A stretch of DNA of 64,000 nt from Rahnella laticis (GTDB lineage Bacteria > Pseudomonadota > Gammaproteobacteria > Enterobacterales > Enterobacteriaceae): contig NZ_JADOBI010000005.1 of NCBI RefSeq assembly GCF_015644585.1, positions 372,001 to 436,000 of the forward strand, in the 5' to 3' direction. Below are positions 46,917-56,007 of this stretch, one piece after another. The number at the start of each line of letters is the position of its first letter. Position 1 is the stretch's first letter. The notes beneath the pieces are model-generated. The model did no database searches. It saw only the letters and a list, made by a program, of their open reading frames with translations, and was not told the DNA's origin. A program made the translations under genes and the position numbers.

Positions 46917-47517
46917 CCGCCTGCTGCCGGTGGGATCGTCCGCGCTGGAGGTGGCCGCCGCGCAGGCGTGCGCCGCTATTGACGCGCTGCCTGTTCCGCT
47001 GCGTCAGCTCTGGAACCCCGACAACTGCCCGCTGCCGCTGCTGCCTTACCTGGCGTGGGCGTGGTCGGTTGACCGGTGGGATGAAACCTGGCCGGAGTCC
47101 ACCAAGCGCGGCGTAGTACGGGCGGCGTATTTTGTTCACCGGCATAAGGGCACCGTGGGCGCGCTGCGCCGCGTGGTGGAGCCGCTCGGCTATCTGATCC
47201 GCGTGAGCGAATGGTGGAAAACCAACGATACGCCCGGCACGTTCCGCCTGGACGTCGGCGTACTGGAAACCGGCATCACCGATGACATGTATCAGGAGCT
47301 GGAGCGCCTGATTGACGACGCTAAACCGTGCAGCCGCCATCTGATTGGCCTGTCTATCAACCTTGACGTCAGCGGTACGCTTCCCGTTGCAGCAGCAAGC
47401 TACAGCGGCGACTTGCTGACCGTTTACCCCTACACCCCTGAAAGTATCACCGTCTCCGGCAGCGGCTACGCCGGTGCGGCGGTTCACCTTATCGACACTG
47501 TGAGAGTTAACCCATGA
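46909..47517 (+). CDS. I: Tail protein gpI
   Basis: The 202-residue gpI-type baseplate protein links the wedge to the tail fibre. Conserved parts are LPVPLRQLWNPDNCPLPLLPYLAWAWSVDRWDETWPE and KGTVGALRRVVEPLGY. It overlaps J and H. Confidence 0.94.
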   Translation: MSSRLLPVGSSALEVAAAQACAAIDALPVPLRQLWNPDNCPLPLLPYLAWAWSVDRWDETWPESTKRGVVRAAYFVHRHKGTVGALRRVVEPLGYLIRVSEWWKTNDTPGTFRLDVGVLETGITDDMYQELERLIDDAKPCSRHLIGLSINLDVSGTLPVAAASYSGDLLTVYPYTPESITVSGSGYAGAAVHLIDTVRVNP

Positions 47518-48797
47518 CAACCAAATACTTTGCCCTGCTGACGAACCAGGGGGCGGCAAAGCTGGCGAACGCCGCCGCGCTTGGCACGAAGGTACAAATC
47601 ACCCAGATGGGTGTCGGTGACGGCGGCGGCGCGCTGCCCACGCCTACCGGCACGCAGACGGTGCTTATCGGCGAAAAGCGCCGCGCCGTGCTTAATGCCC
47701 TGAGCGTGGACGCCGCCAACAGCAGCCAGATTATCGCGGAGCAAATCATCCCCGAAAATGAGGGCGGGTTCTGGATCCGTGAAATCGGGCTGTACGACAG
47801 TGAGAACACGCTGATTGCCGTGGCGAACTGCCCCGAAACCTATAAGCCGCTGCTGGCTGAGGGCAGCGGGCGAACGCAGACCGTGCGCATGATTCTAATC
47901 ATCAACAGCACGGACGCGGTGACGCTGAAAATCGATCCGTCCGTGGTGCTGGCAACCCGCCAGTATGTGGACACCAAAGTGATTGAGGTGAAGGCTTATG
48001 CTGATGAATTAATGGCGCAACATCTGGCAGAAGTCGCCGCCCGCTTGGCCTATGTCCCTGGCGTGGTGGGCGCGTCACGCAAGGCAAAGATGAATGTGAT
48101 TGCCGCGTCAAAAACAGCAACTTTCATCGCAGATGAATTGATCGTGGAAAGCAGTGCGGGTGAACAATACCGGCTCAGCGCTTTCAGCAAAACCGTGAAT
48201 CTTGCGGCAGCAGGTGCAGGTGGAATGGACACGGGCGCGGTGCCCTCAGCGGGATTCGTAGGGTTATACGCTATCTTTAATCCCACCACAAAAACCGCTG
48301 ATGTGCTGGCGGTCAATGCCAGTTCGTCACAACTTGATGAGCGCTATACCGGTGCCAACATGCCCGCAGGATATACCGCCTCAGCGTTAATAAGCGTCTG
48401 GCCTGTGTCCGGTGCAATGTTTGCTATCGGCTGTCAGGAAGGTCGGTTTATTGCCCCTCTCTCGACGGGGATGCTGTCCGCAGCCAGCACGGCAACGGCA
48501 GCAGCAGTCACCACGTTTGCAACGCTGTCATTTCCTAAGAACGCCAAAACCATTTCGGGCTACGGCACGGTCACGGTGGGCGCGGCGCAAAGTGCCGATT
48601 TGTGGTTATGTGCCTTACCGGTGGTGAATTCCGGACGTCGTTTTGCGATTAATGCCCTGAGCAATAACGGGCTCGGGATGACTTTCCCGTTTGACCGGCA
48701 TCCTGTGTATACCGCGCAGACCCTGTATTACTCGGCATTTTCATCTAACGGGGCATCTTTTGTATTTGGCATTAACATGACGGGGTACACATTCTGA
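47514..48797 (+). CDS. H: Short tail fibre protein gpH
   Basis: The N-terminal 160 residues are the conserved P2-type baseplate-attachment domain (TTKYFALLTNQGAAKLANAAALGTKVQITQMGVGDGGG, IIPENEGGFWIREIGLYDSENTLIAVANCPETYKP). The rest is unlike P2 H and much shorter (427 against about 670 residues), ending in a beta-rich domain (LYAIFNPTTKTADVLAVNASS, SADLWLCALPVVNSGRRF) that is probably the receptor-binding tip. Domain swapping has likely changed host range. Confidence 0.88.
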   Translation: MTTKYFALLTNQGAAKLANAAALGTKVQITQMGVGDGGGALPTPTGTQTVLIGEKRRAVLNALSVDAANSSQIIAEQIIPENEGGFWIREIGLYDSENTLIAVANCPETYKPLLAEGSGRTQTVRMILIINSTDAVTLKIDPSVVLATRQYVDTKVIEVKAYADELMAQHLAEVAARLAYVPGVVGASRKAKMNVIAASKTATFIADELIVESSAGEQYRLSAFSKTVNLAAAGAGGMDTGAVPSAGFVGLYAIFNPTTKTADVLAVNASSSQLDERYTGANMPAGYTASALISVWPVSGAMFAIGCQEGRFIAPLSTGMLSAASTATAAAVTTFATLSFPKNAKTISGYGTVTVGAAQSADLWLCALPVVNSGRRFAINALSNNGLGMTFPFDRHPVYTAQTLYYSAFSSNGASFVFGINMTGYTF

Positions 48798-48988
48798 TGA
48801 ACACAATTATCTATGCATTGCCGTCAGATGACGGTCAGAACATCGTGGCGTATTTTGGTACTTCCCCGCAGGATCCTGCTCTCTGGCCTGGCGTTATCGC
48901 GCTCGATGCGTCGGATGTAATTTACAAGGCATATTATCAGCAGATGAGCACGCTCGGCATGCACTGCGGCATGATAGAACCGGACTAA
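48797..48988 (+). CDS. Small protein in the tail-fibre assembly (G) position
   Basis: The 63-residue ORF starts in the H stop codon (TGATG) and begins MNTIIYALPSDDGQNIVAYFG. It takes the place of P2 gene G, a 175-residue tail-fibre chaperone, but does not look like it. It may be a dedicated chaperone or cap for the short fibre. No family is recognised. Confidence 0.6.
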   Translation: MNTIIYALPSDDGQNIVAYFGTSPQDPALWPGVIALDASDVIYKAYYQQMSTLGMHCGMIEPD

Positions 48989-49021
48989 CGCACGTATTGC
49001 CTCCCCTTTGATTTTGTATCG

Positions 49022-49045
49022 AGCACAGTCAGATCTGACTGTGCT
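49022..49045. terminator. 24-bp perfect palindrome after the fibre operon
   Basis: AGCACAGTCAGA is followed directly by its complement TCTGACTGTGCT, with no T run. It lies between the fibre genes and the FI late promoter, so it could be a terminator or an operator. Confidence 0.5.
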
Positions 49046-49053
49046 GCAGCCGC

Positions 49054-49072
49054 GTTGTGCCATTTCCCACAC
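49054..49072 (+). promoter_or_regulatory. Late activator site before FI
   Basis: GTTGTGCCAT at 49054-49063, then ACAC, about 80 bp before FI. It is the third copy of the late motif, with a slightly different right arm from the V and P/O copies. Confidence 0.65.
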
Positions 49073-49143
49073 TTCCCTCCTGCCGTGCCTGCGCGCAAAC
49101 AACACGCGATGATTGACCTCACCCCAATCACAGGAAAAACACC

Positions 49144-50313
49144 ATGGCTGATTATCATCACGGTGTGCGCGTTGTTGAAATCAATGACGGCACCCGCGTT
49201 ATCTCCACCGTTTCCACCTCCATCATCGGGATGGTTTGCACGGCATCCGATGCCGACGCCGACGCGTTCCCGCTCGATACGCCGGTGCTCATTACCAACG
49301 TACTGACCGCCGCCGGAAAGGCAGGCACCCAGGGCACGCTGTATCAGTCGCTGATGGCAATCGCTAACCAGGCTAAACCGGTTGTCGTCGTCGTGCGCGT
49401 TGCCGAAGGCGAAACTGAGGCGGAAACCACCTCCAACATTATCGGTAAAACTGACGCGACCGGCATGTATACCGGCATGAAAGCCCTGCTGTCCGCGCAA
49501 ACGGAACTCGGCGTTAAGCCGCGTATTCTCGGCGTGCCTGGGCTGGATAATCAGGAAGTTGCCACGGCGCTCGCCGCTGTCTGTCAGCAGCTCCGCGCCT
49601 TTGGCTACGTCAGCGCCTGGGGATGTAAAACCGTGTCCGATGCCATCAAGTACCGCGACAATTTCAGCCAGCGTGAGCTGATGGTTATCTGGCCGGATTT
49701 CGTGGCCTGGAACACCACCACCAACGCCAGCGACATCGCCCCCGCGACGGCTTACGCGCTCGGCCTGCGTGCCAAAATTGACGCCGAAACCGGCTGGCAT
49801 AAAACGCTTTCAAACGTGGGTATCAACGGCGTCACCGGCCTGTCTGCCAGCGTGTACTGGGATTTGCAAAACACCGGCACCGATGCCGACCTGCTCAACG
49901 GGGCGGACGTCACCACGCTTATCCGCAAGGACGGGTTTAAATTCTGGGGACAGCGCACCTGCTCCGAAGACCCGCTGTTTTTGTTTGAGAATTACACCCG
50001 CACCGCGCAGGTGCTGGCGGACACCATGGCGGAAGCGCACCTGTGGGCGATGGACAGGCCAATGACGCCGACGCTGATTAAGGACATGATTTCCGGCATT
50101 AACGCCAAACTGCGCGAAATGAAAACCGCCGGTTACATCATTGACGGCAATGCCTGGTATGACGCGGAAGCAAATACCGTGGACACGCTGAAAGCGGGCA
50201 AGCTCACCATTGATTACGACTATACGCCGGTGCCGCCGCTGGAAGATTTAACCCTGCGTCAGCGCATCACTGATACCTACCTGGCATCGTTTGCCACGGC
50301 CATCAACAGCTAA
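49144..50313 (+). CDS. FI: Tail sheath protein gpFI
   Basis: The 389-residue contractile sheath protein has DYHHGVRVVEINDGTRVISTVSTSIIGMVCTA at the start and LWAMDRPMTPTLIKDMISGINAKLREMKTAGYIIDG near the C-terminus. P2 FI has 396 residues. An 11-bp gap with a GGCGC spacer leads to FII. Confidence 0.96.
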   Translation: MADYHHGVRVVEINDGTRVISTVSTSIIGMVCTASDADADAFPLDTPVLITNVLTAAGKAGTQGTLYQSLMAIANQAKPVVVVVRVAEGETEAETTSNIIGKTDATGMYTGMKALLSAQTELGVKPRILGVPGLDNQEVATALAAVCQQLRAFGYVSAWGCKTVSDAIKYRDNFSQRELMVIWPDFVAWNTTTNASDIAPATAYALGLRAKIDAETGWHKTLSNVGINGVTGLSASVYWDLQNTGTDADLLNGADVTTLIRKDGFKFWGQRTCSEDPLFLFENYTRTAQVLADTMAEAHLWAMDRPMTPTLIKDMISGINAKLREMKTAGYIIDGNAWYDAEANTVDTLKAGKLTIDYDYTPVPPLEDLTLRQRITDTYLASFATAINS

Positions 50314-50326
50314 GAGGCGCTAAACC

Positions 50327-50836
50327 ATGGCACTCCCGAAGAAACTCAAATACCTGAACCTGTTTAACGACGGCAGCAGCTATCTCGGCATTGTCAGCGC
50401 GCTGACGCTGCCCAAACTCACCCGCAAGCTGGAGAACTATCGCGGCGGCGGCATGACCGGTTCCGCCGCCATTGATTTCGGCCTGGACGACGACGCGCTG
50501 AGCTTTGAGTGGACGGTGGGCGGGCTGGATGAGCTGGTGTTGCAACAGTGGGGCGCGGTGGACGCCGTGCCGCTGCGCTTTGCCGGTTCCTTCCAGCGCG
50601 ACGACACCGGCGAAACCTCCGCCGTGGAAGTCACGATGCGCGGACGCCACAAGGAAATGGATTTTGGCGAGTACAAACAGGGCGAAGACACCGAAACCAA
50701 AATCACCACCCAATGTACCTATTTCAAACTGGTGATTGACGGCAAAGACGTGATTGAAGTCGATACCGTGAACATGGTGGAAATTGTCGGCGGCGTTGAC
50801 CGCGTGGCGGAACACCGCAAAAACATCGGCCTGTAA
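50327..50836 (+). CDS. FII: Tail tube protein gpFII
   Basis: The 169-residue tube protein starts ALPKKLKYLNLFNDGSSYLGIVSALTLPKLTRKLENYRGGGM and ends GGVDRVAEHRKNIGL. P2 FII has 172 residues. It is cotranscribed with FI. Confidence 0.96.
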   Translation: MALPKKLKYLNLFNDGSSYLGIVSALTLPKLTRKLENYRGGGMTGSAAIDFGLDDDALSFEWTVGGLDELVLQQWGAVDAVPLRFAGSFQRDDTGETSAVEVTMRGRHKEMDFGEYKQGEDTETKITTQCTYFKLVIDGKDVIEVDTVNMVEIVGGVDRVAEHRKNIGL

Positions 50837-50893
50837 CCCGTAACCCGCGCCGGACTCCGGCGCGTCATCCTCCTTTAGAAAAGAGACACCGCT

Positions 50894-51175
50894 ATGTCAG
50901 AACACAATGAAAACATCGTCATCCTGGAAGAACCGATCAAACGCGGCGACACGCTGATTAACCAGGTTGAAGTCATCAAACCGAATGCCGGACATCTGCG
51001 CGGAATTGGTCTGGCGGCGCTGGCAAATGCCGACGTTGACGCGCTGACCGTCATTCTGCCGCGCATTACCGCCCCGAATCTGACCGCCCAGGACTGCAAA
51101 AGCCTGAACCTGCCCGACCTGATTGCCCTGGCGGGTAAGGTGATTGGTTTTTTATCGCCGAAATCGGAACAGTAA
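50894..51175 (+). CDS. E: Tail assembly protein gpE
   Basis: The 93-residue tail assembly chaperone (Phage_TAC family) is the zero-frame product. EPIKRGDTLINQVEVIKPNAGHLRGIGL and LIALAGKVIGFLSPK fit P2 E. A slippery site lies near the 3' end for the longer E+E' form. Confidence 0.93.
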   Translation: MSEHNENIVILEEPIKRGDTLINQVEVIKPNAGHLRGIGLAALANADVDALTVILPRITAPNLTAQDCKSLNLPDLIALAGKVIGFLSPKSEQ

Positions 51176-51327
51176 AACTTCCCCCGACCCTGACGGTCGA
51201 TGACCTGATGGCGGACATCGCGGTGATCTTTCACTGGCCGCCGTCAGAAATGAACCTGATGACGCTGACCGAGCTTTGCGCGTGGCGTCATAAGGCCATG
51301 CAGCGAAGCGGAGCCGACAGTGAGTAA
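50894..51327 (+). CDS. E': gpE+E' frameshift fusion
   Basis: The heptamer T TTT TTA at 51148-51154 is in the canonical frame for a -1 slip. After slipping, the reading IAEIGTVKLPPTLTVDDLMADIAVIFHWPPSEMNLMTLTELCAWRHK continues to the TAA at 51325, and FHWPPSEM is the mark of P2 E' (GpE family). The fusion would have about 144 residues. It acts with gpE and the tape measure in tail-length assembly. The overlap with T is 8 bp. Confidence 0.88.
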
Positions 51328-53794
51328 TTTAAAAGTAGAGGTGCTGTTAAAGGCGGTTGACCAGGCGACCCGCCCGTTTAAATCGGTGGAGAACGCCAGT
51401 AAGGCGCTGTCCGGAGACATTAAAAACTCCCAGACCGCGCTCAAAGACCTGAACGCCCAGGCCGGAAAGATTGACGGCTTCCGCAAATCCCGCGCGCAGC
51501 TTGCCGTCACAGGTCAGAAACTCAAAGACGCCAAAGCGGAAGCGGCGGCGCTGGCTATCCAGTTCAAAAACACCGCCAACCCCACCCGCGCCCATGCGCA
51601 GGCCATGGAAGCCGCAAAGCGCACCGCCGCGCAGTTGCAGACCCAGTTCAATGGGCTTCGGCAGTCGGTGCAGCGTCAGCGCACAGAACTCTCCCAGGCG
51701 GGCATCAGCACGCGCACGCTGTCAGACTCTGAGCGCCGCCTGAAAACCTCCATTAGTGAAACCACCGCGCAGCTCAACCGCCAGCGTGAATCCCTGGCAC
51801 GCGTCAGCGCGCAGCAGGCCAAACTGAACGCGGTCAAAGGCCGGTATCAGGCCGGTAAACAACTGGCCGGCAGCGTCACCGGTGCAGGGGCTGCGGGTGT
51901 CGGAATAGCAACGGCGGGCACGGCGGCGGGTGTCGGGCTGCTGATGCCGGGATTTAATTTTGCGCAGAAGAATTCCGAACTACAGGCAACGCTCGGGTTA
52001 GAAAAAGACTCCGCCGACATGACCGCGCTGCGCACCCAGGCGCGGCAGCTCGGCGATAACACCGCCGCCTCCGCCGATGACGCGGCCGCCGCGCAAATCA
52101 TCGTCGCCAAATCCGGCGCGGACAAGGACGGCATTCTGGCGGCTACGCCGACCATCCTGAATCTGTCCCTGGCAAACAAGCGCACCATGGAGGAGAACGC
52201 CACCCTGCTGATGGGCGTGAAGTCCGCGTTCGGCATGACCAATGACACCGTGGCGCACATCGGCGACGTGCTTTCTACGGCCATGAATAAATCAGCAGCC
52301 ACCTTTGAAGGCCTGTCAGACACCATGACCTATGCCGCACCGGTAGCGAAACAGGCCGGTATCAGCGTCGAAGAAACCGCCGCGATGGCGGCCGCGCTGG
52401 CCGATGCCAAAATTACCGGCTCGATGGCGGGCACCAGTGCCCGCGCCGTTATTACCCGCTTGCAGGCACCGACGGGCACCGCCGCCGCCGCGCTCGGTGA
52501 GCTGAAGGTGAAGACGGCGGACAGCAAAGGCAACATGCGCCCGCTGTTTACCATCCTGAAGGAAATGCAAAAGAGCTTTGAGAAAAACAAGCTCGGTGAT
52601 GCACAGCGGGCGCAGTACATGAAAGCCGTCTTTGGCGAGGAAGCCAGTTCGGCGGCGATGGTGCTGATGGATGGGGCAACGTCGGGCAAGCTCGACAAAC
52701 TTACCCAGGCATTCAAAACCTCGGACGGCAAAACCGAGGCACTGGTGGAGGTGATGCAGAACAACCTCGGCGGCGACTTTAAGGAATTTCAGTCCGCCTA
52801 TGAAGCCGTCGGGACTGACCTGTTTGATCAGCAGGATTCGTCACTGCGCAAACTGGTGCAGACCGCCACCGGCTACGTACTGAAACTGGATAAGTGGATT
52901 GTGAACAATAAAGCCCTGGCGACCACGCTCGGCAAGGTGGCAGGCGGTGCGCTGCTGATTATCGGCGCGCTCGGCGTGTTTGGCCTGGTGGCGGGTCCGG
53001 TGATCAGCGGCATCAATCTGATCGTCGCCGCCGCCGGTGTGCTCTGGACAATCCTCGGCACGGTGGGCGGTGCGATTGCGACGGTGATCGGCGGGCTTAC
53101 GCTGCCGATAGTCGCGGTTGGCGTGGCGATTGTCGCCGGTGCGCTGCTTATCCGTAAATACTGGGAGCCGATCAGCGCCTTCTTTGCGGGGGTGATTGAA
53201 GGACTGGGCATTGCGTTCGCGCCGGTAAAAGAGCTGTTTGCGCCGCTCAAGCCGGTGTTTGACTGGCTGGGCGACAAATTAAAAATGGTCTGGCAGTGGT
53301 TCAAAGACCTGATTGAACCGGTCAAATCCACGCAGGAAACGTTGAATAACTGCAAGGACACCGGCGTGATGTTCGGGCAGGCCATCGCCAACGCGCTGAC
53401 CGCGCCGTTACAGGCGTTTAATAAACTGCGTTCGGGCGTGGACTGGCTGCTGGAAAAGCTAGGCATCATCAAGGATGAATCGGCAGACATTGATAAAACG
53501 GCGGACAAAGCTGACCGGCGTTCGAAGCAATCCGGCGACGGGGATCCGCAAGTACACCCGCTGGACAACCCCGCGCCGGTCACGCCACCGTCTGGTGGTC
53601 TGCTGGGCGGCGGTTATGCGCCGGTGTCCGTCGGCGGCGGGCGCAGCTATATCGACCGCAGCACGCACACCTATCAGATTGCCGCCGGTGCCGGTTTGGG
53701 TGCCCAGGATACCAGCCGCCAGATCCGCGCCGAGCTGGAAGCCCGTGACCGCGCCCGCATCGCACAGCAACGTTCCCGCATGGATAACGATTAA
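51320..53794 (+). CDS. T: Tail tape measure protein gpT
   Basis: The 824-residue protein starts with GTG at 51320 (SNLKVEVLLKAVDQATRPFKSVENASKAL). It has long coiled coil (to about residue 170), the TP901-type central domain (LQATLGLEKDSADMTALRTQARQLG, ALADAKITGSMAGTSARAVITRL), several hydrophobic helices (ALLIIGALGVFGLVAGPVI, WTILGTVGGAIATVIGGL) and a Gly-rich end. It sets tail length and is ejected into the host. Confidence 0.95.
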   Translation: MSNLKVEVLLKAVDQATRPFKSVENASKALSGDIKNSQTALKDLNAQAGKIDGFRKSRAQLAVTGQKLKDAKAEAAALAIQFKNTANPTRAHAQAMEAAKRTAAQLQTQFNGLRQSVQRQRTELSQAGISTRTLSDSERRLKTSISETTAQLNRQRESLARVSAQQAKLNAVKGRYQAGKQLAGSVTGAGAAGVGIATAGTAAGVGLLMPGFNFAQKNSELQATLGLEKDSADMTALRTQARQLGDNTAASADDAAAAQIIVAKSGADKDGILAATPTILNLSLANKRTMEENATLLMGVKSAFGMTNDTVAHIGDVLSTAMNKSAATFEGLSDTMTYAAPVAKQAGISVEETAAMAAALADAKITGSMAGTSARAVITRLQAPTGTAAAALGELKVKTADSKGNMRPLFTILKEMQKSFEKNKLGDAQRAQYMKAVFGEEASSAAMVLMDGATSGKLDKLTQAFKTSDGKTEALVEVMQNNLGGDFKEFQSAYEAVGTDLFDQQDSSLRKLVQTATGYVLKLDKWIVNNKALATTLGKVAGGALLIIGALGVFGLVAGPVISGINLIVAAAGVLWTILGTVGGAIATVIGGLTLPIVAVGVAIVAGALLIRKYWEPISAFFAGVIEGLGIAFAPVKELFAPLKPVFDWLGDKLKMVWQWFKDLIEPVKSTQETLNNCKDTGVMFGQAIANALTAPLQAFNKLRSGVDWLLEKLGIIKDESADIDKTADKADRRSKQSGDGDPQVHPLDNPAPVTPPSGGLLGGGYAPVSVGGGRSYIDRSTHTYQIAAGAGLGAQDTSRQIRAELEARDRARIAQQRSRMDND

Positions 53795-53806
53795 GGAGAA
53801 AGCCGC

Positions 53807-54277
53807 ATGATGTTAACCCTCGGGTTGTTTGTCTTTCAGTTACAGACCGTCCCTTACCAAAGTTTGCAGCGCGATGTCGATTACCGGTGGCCGGTAAACA
53901 ACCGCGTCGGCCTGCGCCCGCTGCCGCAGTTCCTCGGGGTGAATGAGGAGAAAATCACCCTGTCCGGCGTGCTGATGCCGGAAATCACCGGCGGGAAATT
54001 GTCACTGCTGGCACTGAACCTGATGGCTGACGAAGGCAAGGCGTGGCCGCTGCTGGAAGGCAGCGGCACCATTTACGGGATGTTCGTGGTGAACAGCGTC
54101 AGTGAAACCCACACGGAACATTTTTCCAACGGTGCCGCCCGCCGGATTGAATTCACGCTGACGCTGACCCGCGTGGATGAATCCCTGGCGGCGATGTTCG
54201 GCGACATGAAAGCCCAGGCCGACGGGCTGCTGGATCAGGCTGGTGGTTTAACCGGTCAGTTAGGAGGGCTGCTGTGA
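53807..54277 (+). CDS. U: Tail protein gpU
   Basis: The 156-residue P2 U-type tail terminator or hub-linking protein has LGLFVFQLQTVPYQSLQRDVDYRWPVNNRVGLRPLPQFLGVNEEKITLSGVL. It has an AAGGAG ribosome site and overlaps D. Confidence 0.95.
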   Translation: MMLTLGLFVFQLQTVPYQSLQRDVDYRWPVNNRVGLRPLPQFLGVNEEKITLSGVLMPEITGGKLSLLALNLMADEGKAWPLLEGSGTIYGMFVVNSVSETHTEHFSNGAARRIEFTLTLTRVDESLAAMFGDMKAQADGLLDQAGGLTGQLGGLL

Positions 54278-55425
54278 TTACGGATATGACCATCGGCGCC
54301 GGTGCGCAGTTTGCACCGGACTTCACGGTAACCGTCGGCGGCAAAGACATCACGCAGGACGTCAGCAACCGGCTGATTTCGCTCACGCTCACGGATAACC
54401 GCGGCTTTGAAGCTGACCAGCTCGACATCGAGCTAAGCGACACCGACGGCCTGCTGGAGATGCCGCCACGCGGTGCGGTGATTAATATCGCGCTGGGCTG
54501 GAAAGGCCAGGCACTGACGAACAAAGGCGACTTTACCGTGGATGAGGTGGAGCATCGCGGAACGCCGGACACGCTGACTATCCGTGCCCGCAGCGCGGAC
54601 TATCGCGGCAGTCTGAATTCCCGCCGCGACAACTCCTATCACGACACGACGCTGGAGGCGGTAGTGTCGGCCGTGGCGGCGCGCAATAATCTCAAGCCCG
54701 CCGTTGCCGAGCCGTTCAGGGGCGTGAAGGTGTCGCATATCGACCAGACGCAGGAAACCGACGCAAAGTTTATCACCCGCCTGGCGGAGCTGAACGGCGC
54801 GGTTGTCGCCATCAAGGCCGGTAATCTGCTGTTTATCAAACCAGGGGCGGCAAAGACCGCCAGCGGGAAGCCTATCCCACAGATGACGATTGTCCGCAGC
54901 GACGGCGACGGGCACACGTTTAATATTGCTGACCGTGGGGCGTATACCGGCGTGTCGGCAAGCTGGCTGCATACCAAAGACCCGAAACCGAAAAAGGTGA
55001 AGGTTCAACGCAAACCGAAAGTGCAGTACCTGCGCGCCCTGCAACATCCGAAGGCCAGGAAGGTCAGCGCGAAGGTGCAGAAAACATCGGAGGCAAAGGA
55101 AGGCGATTACCTGGCGGGCAGCGAAGACAATGTGTTTACCCTCACCACCATCTACGCTACGCAGAAAACGGCCATGCGGGCAGCGCAGGCAAAGTGGGAC
55201 AAACTCCAGCGCGGTGTCGCGGAGTTCTCGATCTCCCTGGCTCGCGGGCGTGCGGATTTATTCCCTGAGACGCCGCTGGCGGTGTCGGGCTTTAAATCCG
55301 TGATCGACGCGCAGCCCTGGATAATCAGCAAGGTGACGCACAGCCTGGGCAATAGTGGGTTTGTGACGACGCTGAATCTGGAGGTATTGCTGTCGGATGT
55401 GAGTTATGAGGCGACGGAAAGCTGA
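54274..55425 (+). CDS. D: Baseplate hub protein gpD
   Basis: The 383-residue late-control/hub protein has FTVTVGGKDITQDVSNRLISLTLTDNRGFEADQLDIELSD and RRDNSYHDTTLEAVVSAVAARNNL. The GTG start at 54274 fits the GGAGG upstream. P2 D has 387 residues. It is the last gene of the tail operon. Confidence 0.95.
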   Translation: MITDMTIGAGAQFAPDFTVTVGGKDITQDVSNRLISLTLTDNRGFEADQLDIELSDTDGLLEMPPRGAVINIALGWKGQALTNKGDFTVDEVEHRGTPDTLTIRARSADYRGSLNSRRDNSYHDTTLEAVVSAVAARNNLKPAVAEPFRGVKVSHIDQTQETDAKFITRLAELNGAVVAIKAGNLLFIKPGAAKTASGKPIPQMTIVRSDGDGHTFNIADRGAYTGVSASWLHTKDPKPKKVKVQRKPKVQYLRALQHPKARKVSAKVQKTSEAKEGDYLAGSEDNVFTLTTIYATQKTAMRAAQAKWDKLQRGVAEFSISLARGRADLFPETPLAVSGFKSVIDAQPWIISKVTHSLGNSGFVTTLNLEVLLSDVSYEATES

Positions 55426-55644
55426 TCACTCGACCCGTTTGACGTCAGGATGGAGTTCACTGGCAGCCTCATGAAATATATCGCCCAGCCAGCCCGGAAT
55501 TTCAGCCTCGGTCATATCATCGGGAATGATGACGTCATAAAGCCTGGAAAACTTTCTTTCAGCCATGTCAGCACGGAAAACCTGCCAGCCATCTGGTGTT
55601 TTTTTAACGCCAAGAAACCGGCCAAAGACGTTATAAATCAGCAT
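55426..55644 (-). CDS. Small protein of unknown function next to D
   Basis: The 72-residue ORF is opposite to D, starting MLIYNVFGRFLGVKKTPDGWQVFRADMAERKFSRLYDVIIPDD. It ends 1 bp from the D stop. It resembles small prophage-associated proteins found beside gpD/Ogr in enterobacteria; the function is unknown. The pattern VIIPDDMTEAEIPGWLGDIFHEAA is well formed, so I consider it real. Confidence 0.7.
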   Translation of the reverse strand: MLIYNVFGRFLGVKKTPDGWQVFRADMAERKFSRLYDVIIPDDMTEAEIPGWLGDIFHEAASELHPDVKRVE

Positions 55645-55785
55645 AAATAATCCTTCATCATAATCCAGACATACGTAGAGTAAGACGCTGAAAAATATAT
55701 GTAAATCACTGTAATATCAGATGTATGTTTCCGGCCATAACATACAATGATCGCAACTGATTAAAGTGATTACATGGTGATTATT

Positions 55786-56007
55786 ATGATGCACTGCCCG
55801 AAATGCCAGCACGCAGCACACGCCCGTTCCAGCCGTTATCTGAGCATCAATACTAAAGAACGTTACCACCAGTGCCAGAATATCAATTGCAGCTGCACGC
55901 TTAAAACGCATGAGTCGATTGCGGACATCATCGTCGAGCCAGGTACAGTTCACGCTGTGCAGTTGCACCCGGACAAGCATCAGCAACAATCTTTGCAGAT
56001 GCATTAA
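55786..56007 (+). CDS. ogr: Late transcription activator Ogr
   Basis: The 73-residue zinc-finger activator of the Ogr/Delta family has HCPKCQHAAHARSSRY, then a Lys-Glu-Arg-Tyr-His segment, then CQNINCSCTLKTHESI and GTVHAVQLHPD. The C2-C2 zinc motif CxxC...CxxxxC contacts RNA polymerase alpha and the late sites. I chose ATG 55786 because it aligns with the P2 start MFHCP; upstream ATG 55774 is also possible. It turns on P, O, V and FI. Confidence 0.93.
   Translation: MMHCPKCQHAAHARSSRYLSINTKERYHQCQNINCSCTLKTHESIADIIVEPGTVHAVQLHPDKHQQQSLQMH

Noticed and set aside
46738-47559. Minus-strand frame of 273 codons over J and I
   Set aside because: Antisense shadow of two well-recognised baseplate genes, with Arg- and Gln-rich low-complexity product.
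48985-49800. Minus-strand frame of 271 codons over FI
   Set aside because: Antisense to the tail sheath gene and covering the late promoter; no family signature.
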